A stretch of 64,000 nt of DNA from Reticulitermes speratus (Eukaryota > Arthropoda > Insecta > Blattodea > Rhinotermitidae): positions 50,623,635-50,687,634 of the forward strand of contig JAJKFL010000005.1 in the NCBI GenBank assembly GCA_021186555.1, read 5' to 3'. The position numbers and the translations under genes were made by a program. Below, piece after piece: positions 21,352-31,145 of this stretch. The notes beneath the pieces were generated by a model, which was given only the letters and a program-made list of their open reading frames with translations, searched no databases and was not told the origin of the DNA. Every line of letters begins with the position of its first letter. Within the stretch, counting starts at the first letter, position 1.

Positions 21352-21930
21352 CTATACCAGTGGCCGGGTTGCGACCCCCTGTATTGAGAAATAAAGGCGC
21401 TATGTAACATGTAGTGACATTTGAACGTGGCCCGAGTAGGTTATACAGGTAGGCAGGCACGCAGCTTTGTCCTTTTTATTTATTCCGTGAGCGAATCCTA
21501 CGCACATTTTGGTTGCTGGAAAGCCGTTTGTAAGCTGTTCAGGCAGTTACTGCCGTCGTTTCGCCACACCCTTCTTCAGCGTCACTCTGCAGTCTTGGCT
21601 AACCGAGCCCACCACTGCATCGGACATGATTATGTAGAAACATATTAACAGTTGAGATACCAAGGCCGCCACAAAACGCCTACATAAGGACTGCTGTATG
21701 AGAAGGAAAGAGTTAATTATAATTTGGCTCTGAGCTGGAGTTGAATGTTCGTGTGTAGTACAATGTCCGTAGTTCGATTTTAGTTGTGCTGCTTGCTGCC
21801 GTTTATATTTCTGGGTCACCAAGCACTGCTTCCCGTAGATTACTTTACGAGGCCGCGTTCCCACGATTGGTGTATTTGACAAACGTCACTTGTGGATACT
21901 TACCATGTCGCGAGAACGGAGAAATTGTTC

Positions 21931-22097
21931 GTATGTTGTCCACTTGTACGTATGTTGTTCACTTGTACGTATGTTGTCCACTTGTACGTATGTTGTCCAC
22001 TTGTACGTATGTTGTTCACTTGTACGTATGTTGTCCACTTGTACGTATGTTGTCCACTTGTACGTATGTTGTCCACTTGTACGTATGTTGTCCACAC
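21931..22097. repeat. 19-bp minisatellite, about 9 copies
   Basis: The unit GTATGTTGTCCACTTGTAC repeats, with TTCACTT variants in two units. All frames stay open, which gives spurious ORFs on both strands. Confidence 0.95.
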
Positions 22098-22140
22098 CGA
22101 CTGTCGGTAAATGTGACACAAATCGAAGGAATCACTAGTA

Positions 22141-22489
22141 CAGGGGTGGCCAAACTTGCTTAACGTAAGAGCCACATACGATAAACTTCAGATGTTTGAG
22201 AGCCGCAAGACATGAACAAATATTACACACACGTTTTTATTGTTACACGCACATTTTGTTACAAAAATTCTTAAATATATTTACTCACCATGAACATTAA
22301 ACTTACGTTTTAATCCAGCGGACTCTCAGTTTATACCGGTAAATAATTATAAAGCTTGAAAAAATTTTATTTACCTTTTATATGAATTGTAATGCAAGAA
22401 AAGGGGCTCAGCCAACATATTTCCGCGAGCCGCACATTATATGTCAAAGAGCCGCATGTGGCTCGCGAGCCGCGGTTTGACTACCCCTG
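22141..22489. mobile_element. hAT-like MITE, TIR CAGGGGTGGCCAAACT
   Basis: The ends CAGGGGTGGCCAAACTTGC and GCGGTTTGACTACCCCTG are flanked by the 8-bp duplication CACTAGTA/CACTAGTG (22133-22140, 22490-22497). GAGAGCCGC and CGAGCCGC phrases lie inside the ends. This terminus is widespread among animal hAT elements. Non-coding. Confidence 0.92.
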
Positions 22490-22870
22490 CACTAGTGTCT
22501 GTTTACTCATCAAGGCGTGACTTGTTGCGTTCCCACGTCTGGTTCATACATGACAGACAAGTGACTTGTGTGTAGACAGTATCATTCGGTACGCCTTACG
22601 AATTCTGACCAAGTACACAAGCCGTGGGAACGCGATCACAGTGACCAGGCAAATATTTGACAAGTGTTCCCGAGTACGAATATTTGCCAGATAAACCAGT
22701 CGTGGGAACAGTATCACGACCCTCCACGTGGCTTCGTGTACAATGAACAGTTATTGGTGAATTTGTCAAGTACACCATTCGTGGGAACGCGGCTTCAGAC
22801 AAGTGGCACAAGACAATTGGCCAGCAGTGTTATTACCGTGTTTGTTTCTTGCGTTAAACATGACTTCATT

Positions 22871-23358
22871 TCACTTTATATTCACCGTGCATCTTTTTAT
22901 AATTGAATTATTTGTACCAACAAAAGCACTAAGACAGTTTTTTCACTGTTTTCTTTATTATAAGGATGTCCCAATACGCATTTCGACAGTTATTCTGCCA
23001 TCATCAGGGGGTATTTTAAGTGAGTTTTTACATAGACCAATTCTTTGGTTACGTCATAACAGTGAGTCAGTATTTGTTACCACATCGTATAAAATTTTTG
23101 TAAAATTAGTGGTATTGTTAAGCTGCTAAAAGTTATTAAATTATTAAAACTTATAAAAATTAACAATAAAATCAAGTAGTATATTATACTATCCTCTATA
23201 GTATAATTATTAATTAATGGCAGCGTGGTCCTATTGTCAGCGTGTGTTCCAGTTATCTGTGTGTTATGTTGTTGGCAGAACTTTCTTCCCTCCTGTCTGT
23301 GTGGTGAGAGAACAGTGAAAAAAACTGTCTTAGTGCATTTGTTGGTACAATTAATTCA
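22871..23358. mobile_element. Hairpin element with 11-bp target duplication
   Basis: ATGACTTCATT flanks it (22860-22870, 23359-23369). The arms GTACCAACAAAAGCACTAAG + ACAG and their inverted copy at 23323-23350 face each other. It begins TCACTTTATATTCACCGTGC, as does the element at 62588. A variable-length duplication of 11 bp suits retroposition better than DNA transposition. No ORF. Confidence 0.85.
22970..23012 (-). ncRNA. Candidate type I hammerhead ribozyme
   Basis: Minus strand: CTGATGA-T-GGCAG-AATAA-CTGTC-GAAAT-GC-GT-A. The core is exact and stem II pairs over five positions with one G-U. Stem III can form two pairs around GC. Stem I is only partly complementary. Confidence 0.5.
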
Positions 23359-23465
23359 ATGACTTCATTACTAAATCAATTTCAGTGTAGTTGCTATATG
23401 CAGAGTTGAAGTGGTCTGAAAAGAAACTGGGGTGTTGGGCGTGTCCAAAATATCAATCAGAAAGC

Positions 23466-23697
23466 TTAGATCTGCGCTCCTCTGGGATATTACGCTGCGT
23501 GGAGTGGTTAATCCTTTACCGACGTTTCGGGACAACATATCGGTCCCATCTTCAAGGGCCAAGAAGTCCCTTCACCCCTAAAGATGGGACCGATAGGTTG
23601 TCCCGAAACGTCGGTGCAGAACTACCACTCAGCGCTGCGTAATTTCCCAGAAGAGCGCATATGTCTTCTACATCGCGGCGGAAGTCTGAAATCGCGC
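23466..23697. mobile_element. GAAACGTC-class hairpin element
   Basis: The arms are close copies: TTTACCGACGTTTCGGGACA on the left and TGTCCCGAAACGTCGGTGC on the right, plus outer GATATTACGCTGCGTGGAG against CTCAGCGCTGCGTAATTTC. TCAGAAAG occurs at both outer edges (about 23457 and 23699), a likely target duplication. GGGAC/GUCCC stem II is perfect in both arms. Confidence 0.8.
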
Positions 23698-24589
23698 AGT
23701 CAGAAAGATAATTACATTGGTGTTAGAAACGTAGGACGTTTCGTGCTTACTTTCCTTGTTAAAGAGGTAACACAGTGGGAGTTTGAGGTACGTTGTGTGT
23801 GTGTTTGGGGGGGGGGGTTGTTGCTGTTGGTGTTGCTGCTTGTGTGTTCCCATTTTTGGACCAGTTGGCCAATTTCCACCAAACTTGATACAAACATTAT
23901 ATTATTGTAGGAGGGCTCACTGCCATACTTTGCTTCCTTACATTTATTCAATTACAACATGGCGGACGCGCGAAAGTGTGTGGTTGAGCGACACTACCGC
24001 CACTCAATTTAGGTTCCAGCAATGATTAGTGGAGATAGATCTCGAAACGGTATGTTAATTTTGATAAGGTACCATTTCATGTAAATTGTAAAAATCACAA
24101 GATGGTGGCCGTGCAGACTTCTGTAAAACGTTTTCTGTTAGCCATATTTAATGAGTCAGTGGAGCTGGTCACTCCCATTTTGGTACGGATATAGATTGTA
24201 AACATTCCGGCACGTTATATGTGGAATATTTTTTGTAACTCAGCAGTTACAAACATGATGGCGATACGGAACGTTGAGGTTATGTGCGGTATGTTCAACG
24301 TGTACAGAATACGAACTCAAATAATTATTTATTTACAAAAATAAATTACAAACACAGTAATAATAGTAATACATGTGTAGGACTCGAAGTGTGTGCAATA
24401 CGAAAGTAGGTTTTTGTGGGTTCTGCTCGTAACTGCTTGCTTTTTTTATACCTTTTGCAGTGCCACCCCATGTTTAACGTGTTTATATGTATGTAAATAT
24501 TTATTTTTCTCGTATTCCATCCGCTGTGGTTCAAAATGTGTGTAAGGTGACATAAACTCAAACACATGTATGGATTTCCTCCGGATATA
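23698..24589. other. Unassigned; G-run at about 23808-23817
   Basis: A GTGTGTGTTTGGGGGGGGGG tract lies here. The rest shows phrases such as ATTTCCACCAAACTTGATAC that could be an unnamed interspersed repeat. No gene is seen. Confidence 0.35.
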
Positions 24590-24731
24590 CAGTCAAACCC
24601 GTTATAACGACATCGGTTTATACGACATCTCGCTTATAGTGTGAGATACTCTGTGGTACGAATTAATTCGTCACTGTTAATAATAACATTACACTCCTCG
24701 GTTATAATGACGTTATAACAGAGTTCGACTG
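24590..24731. mobile_element. pogo/Tigger-like MITE, copy 2
   Basis: TA-flanked 142-bp element with CAGTCAAACCCGTTATAACG and TTATAACAGAGTTCGACTG ends. It is the sister of 18571-18755 and better preserved at both termini. Confidence 0.92.
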
Positions 24732-24838
24732 TATTTAGAACGTGGCAGAAGTGCTGTATAATGCTGATGTTTATTTAAAGGAAAAAATTAAGCATCACAC
24801 TGGACACGCTGTACAATTAGGGGAACTATGAAACTGTT

Positions 24839-25187
24839 TGTCGACCTCGGTGGACTAGTGGTTAGCGTGCTTGCCACTGGACCCAAGGTTCGCGGGTTCG
24901 ATCCCGACCGAGGTCGATTTTTAAGGGTGATAAAAATCCGGAGCACCACTTCCTTCGGAGGGGAAGTAAAGCCGTCGGTCCCATGTCGTAGATTTACGGC
25001 ATGTAAAAGAACCTTACGGGCATGAATAGAAATGTTTCGTAAGCAAAATTCAACGGCCATTTCTCACCCAAGTCTCCTGACTGCCTGCCAGATGGCTCTG
25101 GCGGTCACATCAGGATTGAGTTGAACAGCGCAGACCACGTAACATCGGAAAGAGGAGGCCCAGGCCCATATAGGGCTGTTGAGCCAA
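24839..25187 (+). mobile_element. SINE family B, full length
   Basis: The head GTCGACCTCGGTGGACTAGT, B-box GCGGGTTCGATCCCGACC and body (TTCCTTCGGAGGGGAAGTAA, TTACGGCATGTAAAAGAACC, CCAGATGGCTCTGGCGG) run to GGGCTGTTGAGCCAACG. No clear duplication. Confidence 0.93.
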
Positions 25188-25374
25188 CGATGTTTTCTGA
25201 GATTTCTGCATCAGGAAGCCTAGGGTAGACACAGCCACTTGCTTCCGATTTACTGGCCATATAACATCATTTTATGCTTTGTTATATGAGAGTCAGTGAA
25301 ATAAGGTTAGTACAAACAGCTGTAGGAATTACATTGGAATACAGTTTGACACTATACAGACGTACATAAATAAT
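25188..25374. other. Unassigned
   Basis: Short AT-rich spacer with no feature recognised. Confidence 0.4.
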
Positions 25375-25727
25375 ACTGTGTATTAAGTCTGACACAACCT
25401 TCATTTACTATTATTTTCTCCACCACCACATGTTTCGATCAAGCCGATCATCATAAGGTGTTTGTTTTGCACAAAAACTGAAAACTGAAGGTAAAAATGC
25501 AAAATTTTGGGAGATCTCACAAATGATATGAAATGCATAAAATGTATCAAATATAAATTACAATCGACTTGTAATCTTGGTAGCGTGTCATTAAACACGA
25601 ACGATGTGGTGCACAACCCAAAAGTTAAAATTTATACTTCATTGATACGTAATTAGGAACTGACATCCTAAATTTTTTATAATTTAAATTTTTTTTTTAA
25701 ACTTTAAATAAACTTTGAATAAAAATG

Positions 25728-25930
25728 TTGCGTAAGCCAAATTGCCTCCATTTCTCATCCAAGTCTCCTGACTGCCTGCCAGATGGCTCTGGCGTGCACA
25801 TCAGGATCGATAGAACACTAAGCGCGGCTAGCTGGTCGGTCACCAGCTGCCATGAATGCGCATGACGTAGTAACCTCGACAAGAGGAGGCAAGAGGTGGC
25901 CCAGGCCCATACAGGGCTGTTGAGCCAAGA
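25728..25930 (+). mobile_element. SINE family B, 5'-truncated, variant subfamily
   Basis: It starts within the body (TTGCGTAAGCCAAATTGCC) and ends GGGCTGTTGAGCCA. It shares GAACACTAAGCGCGGCTAGC and GAATGCGCATGAC with the copy at 55671-56098, a subfamily distinct from 19289 and 24839. Confidence 0.85.
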
Positions 25931-25943
25931 ATTATTATTATTA

Positions 25944-25976
25944 AGTACCTGATGATGATCGAAACATGTAGTGTTT
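25944..25976 (+). ncRNA. Candidate hammerhead ribozyme, very short stem II
   Basis: GTAC-CTGATGA-TGATC-GAAAC-AT-GT-A-GTGT. The core is exact and GUAC/GUGU can form four stem I pairs with wobbles. Stem II has no loop here, so the motif is probably inactive. The left arm (about 25428-25460, minus) has GATC-GGCTT-GATC but ATGATGA in place of CTGATGA. Confidence 0.4.
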
Positions 25977-26020
25977 GAGAAAATAATAATAAATACGGGT
26001 TGTGTCAGACGGAATATGTA

Positions 26021-26382
26021 GTGTCATTTATGTAAGTCTTAGTCATACGCCGACGATTGCCGCAGAGAAATAATGGATCATAGGGCAGAGGAAACAGGCA
26101 GCGTGAGTAGTAAGTCAGTGGCCGAAGACATACATGAGCAGGAAAGTTGTATTCACATAATTACAGTGTTCTGTTATATGACAGCATGTAGCTCGGTAAG
26201 ATACCGCCGTTTTGGAAACTGTTGGATCTATTTTTAGGGTTGCTACAGGTCAGCGATTCTTAATGTTTTTCCTGCCGTAACATGCTTGAAGAATGACGTC
26301 CACATTGGCGACACATGTTCTTGGGAACACCGAAATTTTAATGAGTTAAAGTAAATTAATATATACATAAATAAACCATTTT
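26021..26382. other. Unassigned, no gene seen
   Basis: No repeat or coding signal recognised. Confidence 0.4.
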
Positions 26383-26610
26383 AGTCGCGTTCGAAAAATT
26401 TCGAAAAGCGACTATTGTATTCGTCATGTCTGTCCGTATGGAACGACTCGGCTCCCACTGGACGGATTTTTATGAAATTTGATATTTGAGATTTTTTGAA
26501 AATCTATGGAGAAAGTTCAAGTTTCATTAAAATCTGACAAGAATAACGGGTACTTTACATGAATACCTATGTACATTTATGATAGTACGTAGCTGAATTC
26601 AATCCCGTAG
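26383..26610 (+). mobile_element. MITE family G, 5' half
   Basis: TTAGTCGCGTTCGAAAAATT, GACTCGGCTCCCACTGGACG and GACAAGAATAACGGGTACTT occur in the same order as in the complete copy at 33174-33773. The right half is absent. Confidence 0.75.
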
Positions 26611-26725
26611 TATTTCTGTCACTAATATTCGAATTAATGTGAAATTACCCTCCACGGAACGTCCGTAAACGCCAACCTGTTTCATTTGTATTTTAATTTC
26701 CGTGGCAGTTCATGTGGCTGTAGAC

Positions 26726-27185
26726 CAGTGGTATTCAACCTTTTTTGTTCGCTTACCCCCAGATATAATTTCTCTTCAACTTTGTACCCTCAAAAGTTGT
26801 TGGTGTATAATTCAAGTTATACACAGTCTATAATCTACATCTAAGATAAGTTAAATAAATTACATCGAAAATAATGTATTAAATAATAAGTTTTAAATGA
26901 GAAAAAGGAGAGTCAAGCTATTAAATAATAAATATATTATATGCACTATGTGGAATAAAATGAAAATAGCCGCCCAGATAAGAATCTCATAAAGGAGAGA
27001 GAGAGAAAAAAATGGTGCTCCCAAATCGCATGTCCTTAACTCCGGGTCTCTTGTGGCTAACCCTAAATCTGGCCCTGATTATTCAGTGTTTATCATTAAA
27101 TAATACTTTTTTTTTAATTTTACGTACCCCCTAAGATGTCTTCGCGTTCCCCGAGGGTACGCGTACCCCAGGTTGAATACCACTG
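26726..27185 (-). mobile_element. hAT-like non-autonomous element, copy 2 (inverted)
   Basis: CAGTGGTATTCAACC and GGTTGAATACCACTG are flanked by CTGTAGAC and CTCTAGAC (26718-26725, 27186-27193), an 8-bp duplication with one difference. Relative to copy 1 at 4828 it is reversed: the GGGTACGCGTACCCC palindrome is at its right end. It lacks the SINE insert of copy 1. Confidence 0.92.
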
Positions 27186-27193
27186 CTCTAGAC

Positions 27194-27482
27194 AATTTTG
27201 CTGTTCATGTTTTCCCATCAGTCTTCTTAGGGGATCAAAATATGCTACGTCTTGCTATTGAATTTTGCCTGCAAAGCTTTCACCTCGTGATTTGGTCCCA
27301 CGCCCAACGCTTCAATACACGTGTTTGCCGAAGTGCGTAATCAAACATTCAGTCGAGAGTCATAACATGTGTGCCACATGGTGCGTGTGTATGAAATGTG
27401 TTTACAGTGATGTAAGCGGGTGACAAAGAGTTTTTGTCGATGAAAGCATGTAGAATATCTTACACTACTGGTAGTACTTGCT
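27194..27482. other. Unassigned, no gene seen
   Basis: No element recognised before the TTAA site of the next MITE. Confidence 0.4.
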
Positions 27483-27486
27483 TTAA

Positions 27487-27714
27487 CCTTTTAAAGCCTA
27501 CTGGTTACTTGATGCATCAACAGTTTTAACATTCAAAAATTCTACGTTCTGCCCACACTTTATTTATGTGTATTGTATTTATATTACAGCAAACAGCGAC
27601 TTTTGCCTTATATAACATAAATTGATTTGATTTTATAACCGAGATGAAAAGTGTTTACTGCGCGGTACGGACTGGCTCTTTAAATGAAACAGATTACGCT
27701 TCGTCTTTAAACGG
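27487..27714 (+). mobile_element. piggyBac-like MITE, single-copy ancestor of the 114-bp satellite
   Basis: TTAA lies immediately outside both ends (27483-27486, 27715-27718). The ends CCTTTTAAAGCC and, inverted, CCGTTTAAAGAC are short inverted repeats. The interior runs TTCTACGTTCTGCCCACAC, then exactly one satellite-like unit (TTTATGTGTATTGTATTTAT...GCGCGGTACGGACTG). TTAA duplication is the hallmark of piggyBac. It is non-coding. Confidence 0.85.
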
Positions 27715-27952
27715 TTAACAGATATCTCGTTGGGAACTTCACAGTTGGGCGAATTTTGATAGTCTGTAAGCTTTGCTACTTGACGGCAGATCGAAGGACG
27801 CTTCCACTATAGCACCAGTTGTCATTAAATTGTGTCTTTGTGCGAATGATGGATGGATATGTCAGGTTGCTAGTGACAACAGCTGTACGTGTCAACGGCC
27901 ATCTCGGATACAGGACTGCTAAAACGTACGTACGTAGGTACATACATACATA
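27715..27952. other. Unassigned
   Basis: Short TACG and CATA simple repeats precede the next SINE. No gene is seen. Confidence 0.4.
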
Positions 27953-28238
27953 AAGGTAAAGTTCACCGTATAACAGGCCATGAAGGTCCAAACGGAGAGT
28001 AGAGGTATAGCTCTACTCTTTCTTTAACTTCGGCGCTAGACGGGGATGGGTGGTAAACGCCACGCCTCGGTCGCTTTACCCCCGCGAAAGAGACCCAGTA
28101 ACCATTATATAGGAGGCTGGGTGTGCCCCAGGACAGGTTTGGACGGGTACTGAAAATCTCGCCCCCCACCGGGATTCGATCCCCGTACCGTCCAGCCCGT
28201 AGCGAGTAGCTATACCGACTGAGCTATCCCGGCCCACC
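27953..28238 (-). mobile_element. SINE family 1, antisense, full length
   Basis: The tail appears as AAAGGTAAAGTTCACC at the left edge, and the head as GACTGAGCTATCCCGGCCC at the right. The B-box is CGGGATTCGATCCCC in antisense. A (CATA)n tract follows at 28246-28274. Confidence 0.93.
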
Positions 28239-28831
28239 ATAAATAAATACATACATACATACATACATACATACAAATACGCACGGTCATATACGGTACG
28301 TCTGAACGACATGTGAGGACGAGGTACATTGTCGTTATTTCATATTGTGTATGACAAATATGGTTTGTCACTTCCAAGCGCCGTTTCCCCGTGTGTGTGT
28401 GTGTGGGCGGTCTCGTGAGTGGGAAACGTTAAATATGACAAGTAAGCCCCGCCGACAGGAAGTGACAAACGGTATTTCTCAGAATAATGACCCTGTATAA
28501 ATGTAATTGTATCCGCTAGGGAACCTACATAACTATAACCGAGTGTATTGTTACAGTGGATATACCGCTGGCTTGCATTAGGGGAGTATCAGGTTCATGC
28601 CTTAGCCATAACGCGAGCTGTATTGTTATTGGTCTTCATTTCGTCAGTTGTTTCAGTAAACTTAGTGACAGTTCCTTTAAATGGGACATGGCCATTCCGC
28701 CCTCCCAAATCTTTCCTGTTCATCGTAATTGGTCCAACCCATCTTCCCCTAAGTACCGTCTGCAGTTGATACGTATCTTTAAATCTACAAACATAGATAC
28801 TGTAATGTTTTTACCTTGCTGTAGTAATTAT
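28239..28831. other. Small inverted-repeat element at 28363-28470; rest unassigned
   Basis: GTTTGTCACTTCC and GGAAGTGACAAAC bound a 108-bp segment that contains (GT)n, a possible small MITE without a clear duplication. An ORF at 28556-28990 runs into the next SINE and is not a gene. Confidence 0.5.
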
Positions 28832-29108
28832 TCGCTGGAATGGCACAGTCGGTTTAGCGACTCGCTACGGGCTGGACGGTCCGGTGATCGAATTCCGGTG
28901 GGGGCGATATTTTCTGCAGCCGTCCAGACCGGCCCTGGGGCCCACCCAGCCTCCTGTACAATGGGTACCGGGTCTCTTTCCCGGGGGTAAAGCGGCCGGG
29001 GCGTGTCGTTGACCGCCACGTAGCGCCGAGGTTAAAGAAAGAGTAGATTTATACCTCTACTCTCCCTATGGGTCTTCATGGCCTGTTGTAGGGTGACCTT
29101 TACCTTTA
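28832..29108 (+). mobile_element. SINE family 1 with 12-bp target duplication
   Basis: TGTAGTAATTAT flanks it (28820-28831, 29109-29120). The B-box is GGTGATCGAATTCCGG and the tail is CTTTACCTTTA. The A-box is slightly decayed (GGCACAGTCGGTTTAGCG). Confidence 0.94.
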
Positions 29109-29627
29109 TGTAGTAATTATGCATACAAGGAGAAGTACCTGTTCTTAGTCTGGTATGTGGCTGAAACTTTAAGGAATGAATAACACTGAAGTCAAGACTT
29201 TAAGGTTTATTGACGTAAACCAAAGGCTGATAATGAGGAATGTAATCACATCCAGGAAGTCTACCGCGCAATGCTTGCACATGGCTGTAACATCCGTGAC
29301 AGCCGGACATACTAGCAAGTGTATGGAGTACATTGCGTAATGTCTTCGGGTATTCTGTTGTTGGAAACCGACAGATGCGTTACATATTGTCTTCAGGCAA
29401 ATGTTGATGGTGTGTTTCTGAAGTCTCAAGTTCCAAATGCATGCTTCTCATGCAGCCCTGACCCATTTAAATTCATCAGAATTTAACCGTATTATTGTAA
29501 AGACCACTAGATTATCTTTTTGTCTTCAAATTATGCCTTTCACACGTGTCCAGAAAATCAAAATTCACGGGCCCATGTCTCAAGCGCACATTCAGAAAGA
29601 TATGTAACCGTGCGTGTGAGGGCACAG

Positions 29628-29667
<40 letters not shown>

Positions 29668-29679
29668 CTTTCCATCGAT
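29109..29679. other. Unassigned; (TA)n at 29634-29667
   Basis: A pure TA tract of about 17 units. No gene is seen. Confidence 0.5.
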
Positions 29680-30190
29680 GTCATGTTTCATTTAAACTCA
29701 AAAACCACTCATTTCCGGACATGTGCCTATACACATACGGTGTTTCTAAAATGCTTGGGAACACTTCAAAAGTGACTTATTCACATCAAAACAAAAAGTT
29801 CATGTAGGCGTATGTCCGGAAATGAGTGGTTTTTGAGTTTAAATGAAACATTACATTCAACAGTAATATTTTACGTACAACTGACTGTACATCTGCGGTA
29901 CGCATTCCGAGTTTAATAACTATTGACTTCTTTATGTTTATAAACTCACAGTTCACAACAAATGCTCAAAAATGTCCATCAGAATCAATGCACGTCTGAT
30001 CATGGACTGTCGCACCTTTTTTCAAAGTTTCAGAGGCCGTTGCGAATTGCTTTTACAGGCATAAAGAAACGCGTTGGTGAAGTGTTTCTTCATTTTCAGC
30101 TGGAGTTGAATACACTAGGGGGTTTGTAAATGTCCTCACAGATCAAAATCTAAAGGATTGAGGTCGGGTGAACATGGGGGCTGTACCTCG
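29680..30190 (-). mobile_element. DNA transposon remnant, 3' end of a DDE transposase
   Basis: The minus strand encodes PPCSPDLNPLDFD at about 30145-30182, the conserved aspartate-containing motif of mariner/IS630-type transposases, and ends MDIFEHLL before a stop near 29960. The region between carries frameshifts and stops. Further left, CACTCATTTCCGGACATACG continues the usual 3' non-coding end, and its inverted copy at 29680-29735 makes a 50-bp-armed hairpin. Confidence 0.7.
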
Positions 30191-31145
30191 AAATTAAGTG
30201 TTTGCTTGCGTATATTTATATGTATTTTGTTCGTTGTTTTGTTGTGGGGAAATTTAGCGAAGTTTTGTCTTAGCATTTCAGATACGCCCTGAATGTACAA
30301 AAAAGACACGTGCGGTTACGTGATATTGTACCATTGTCTCCCTGATATATCGTAGACTCAGTTCATACCACCTGAGTGATCATATGTTTATTCATCGAAT
30401 CAGATAGATTCTAGATCAGATCCTGGTGGCCGCGTAGGTACATTGCCGACTGTCGCTTGCCGCTGCTGCTGCTGCTACTTCCCAGCAGCACATGCAGATA
30501 AACGCTCCTTCGCCAGCAACTGTCAGTTGTGATTTAACATTGAGACAGAGAGCACGCTGCCAGCCGCCGTCTCCATGTGGAGCCTCCAGTTAGTTTGATG
30601 AACAGGGGAGTGCTGTAGAACAGTATGTGACAGTAAACAGCTAATGTGTGAGGTTGAGGTGAAAGTGATTGGGAGGAAAGGGGAGGGACCACCGTGTTAT
30701 CTGCAAGATGCTGAAATGCCCCCCTCAGATTGACCTCTCTTGATACAGTGATGGCAAGTTTTTTAAAAGTAGTCTAGAGAAAGTGGCGTGTGTAATGCCA
30801 AATAGTACGTTTTATGAAAGTTTTGTGCCTTTGTTTCCGTTACAGGAATTGTGTAGTTTGTTAGGCAACGAGTCTGTGAACTCTTTTTAATACTTTACTT
30901 TCGTCTGAGTGCAGCATTTCTCATACATTATGTGGCTGTGCATGGGGAAAAGACTCTCATTTATACCAAAGCAGTTGTTTAAAGAAGTTTAATGTGCTGT
31001 GCCAAAGTAAACTGTTTATTCCTTACCAATAAGCATGTTGTTATATGTAGTTTCAAAGCTTGTATAGGTGATTTTAAAGACAAGAGTCGCGTGAATTCGC
31101 TTATAAACAGGAACAGAAGTCATAAACAGACAAAGGATAAATAAA
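30191..31145 (+). promoter_or_regulatory. 5' flank and probable 5' UTR/promoter of the host gene
   Basis: No repeats are recognised from about 30430 to 31145, unlike everything around it. It has a GC-richer stretch with (CTG)n at 30461-30477 and an arthropod initiator-like TCAGTTGTGA near 30523. The exact start site cannot be told by eye. 5' exons further upstream are possible. An in-frame TAA at 31104-31106 closes the frame 39 nt before the ATG. Confidence 0.3.

Larger units (their letters stand above)
21847..22797. mobile_element. Possible transposon with GCGTTCCCACG ends and subterminal repeats
   Basis: The left end CCGCGTTCCCACGATTGGTG plus TATTTGACAAA is matched inverted at the right end, TTTGTCAAGTACACC then ATTCGTGGGAACGCGG. 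The short phrase CGTGGGAAC recurs at about 22528 (inverted), 22624 and 22704, as subterminal transposase-binding repeats do. No target duplication was confirmed. It contains a 19-bp array and a hAT MITE. Confidence 0.5.
25375..26020. mobile_element. Hairpin element with hammerhead-like arms, truncated SINE B inside
   Basis: AGTCTGACACAACCTTCATT and TACTATTATTTTCTCC at 25387-25422 are inverted at 25975-26015 (GAGAAAATAATAATAAATAC then GGGTTGTGTCAGACGG). Each arm carries ACATGTTTCGATC or its complement. The truncated SINE B at 25728-25930 lies between the arms. Confidence 0.75.

Noticed and set aside
22871-23358. Reading the hairpin elements as LTR elements
   Set aside because: The repeats are inverted, not direct, there is no primer-binding site or polypurine tract, and no coding remnant is seen.
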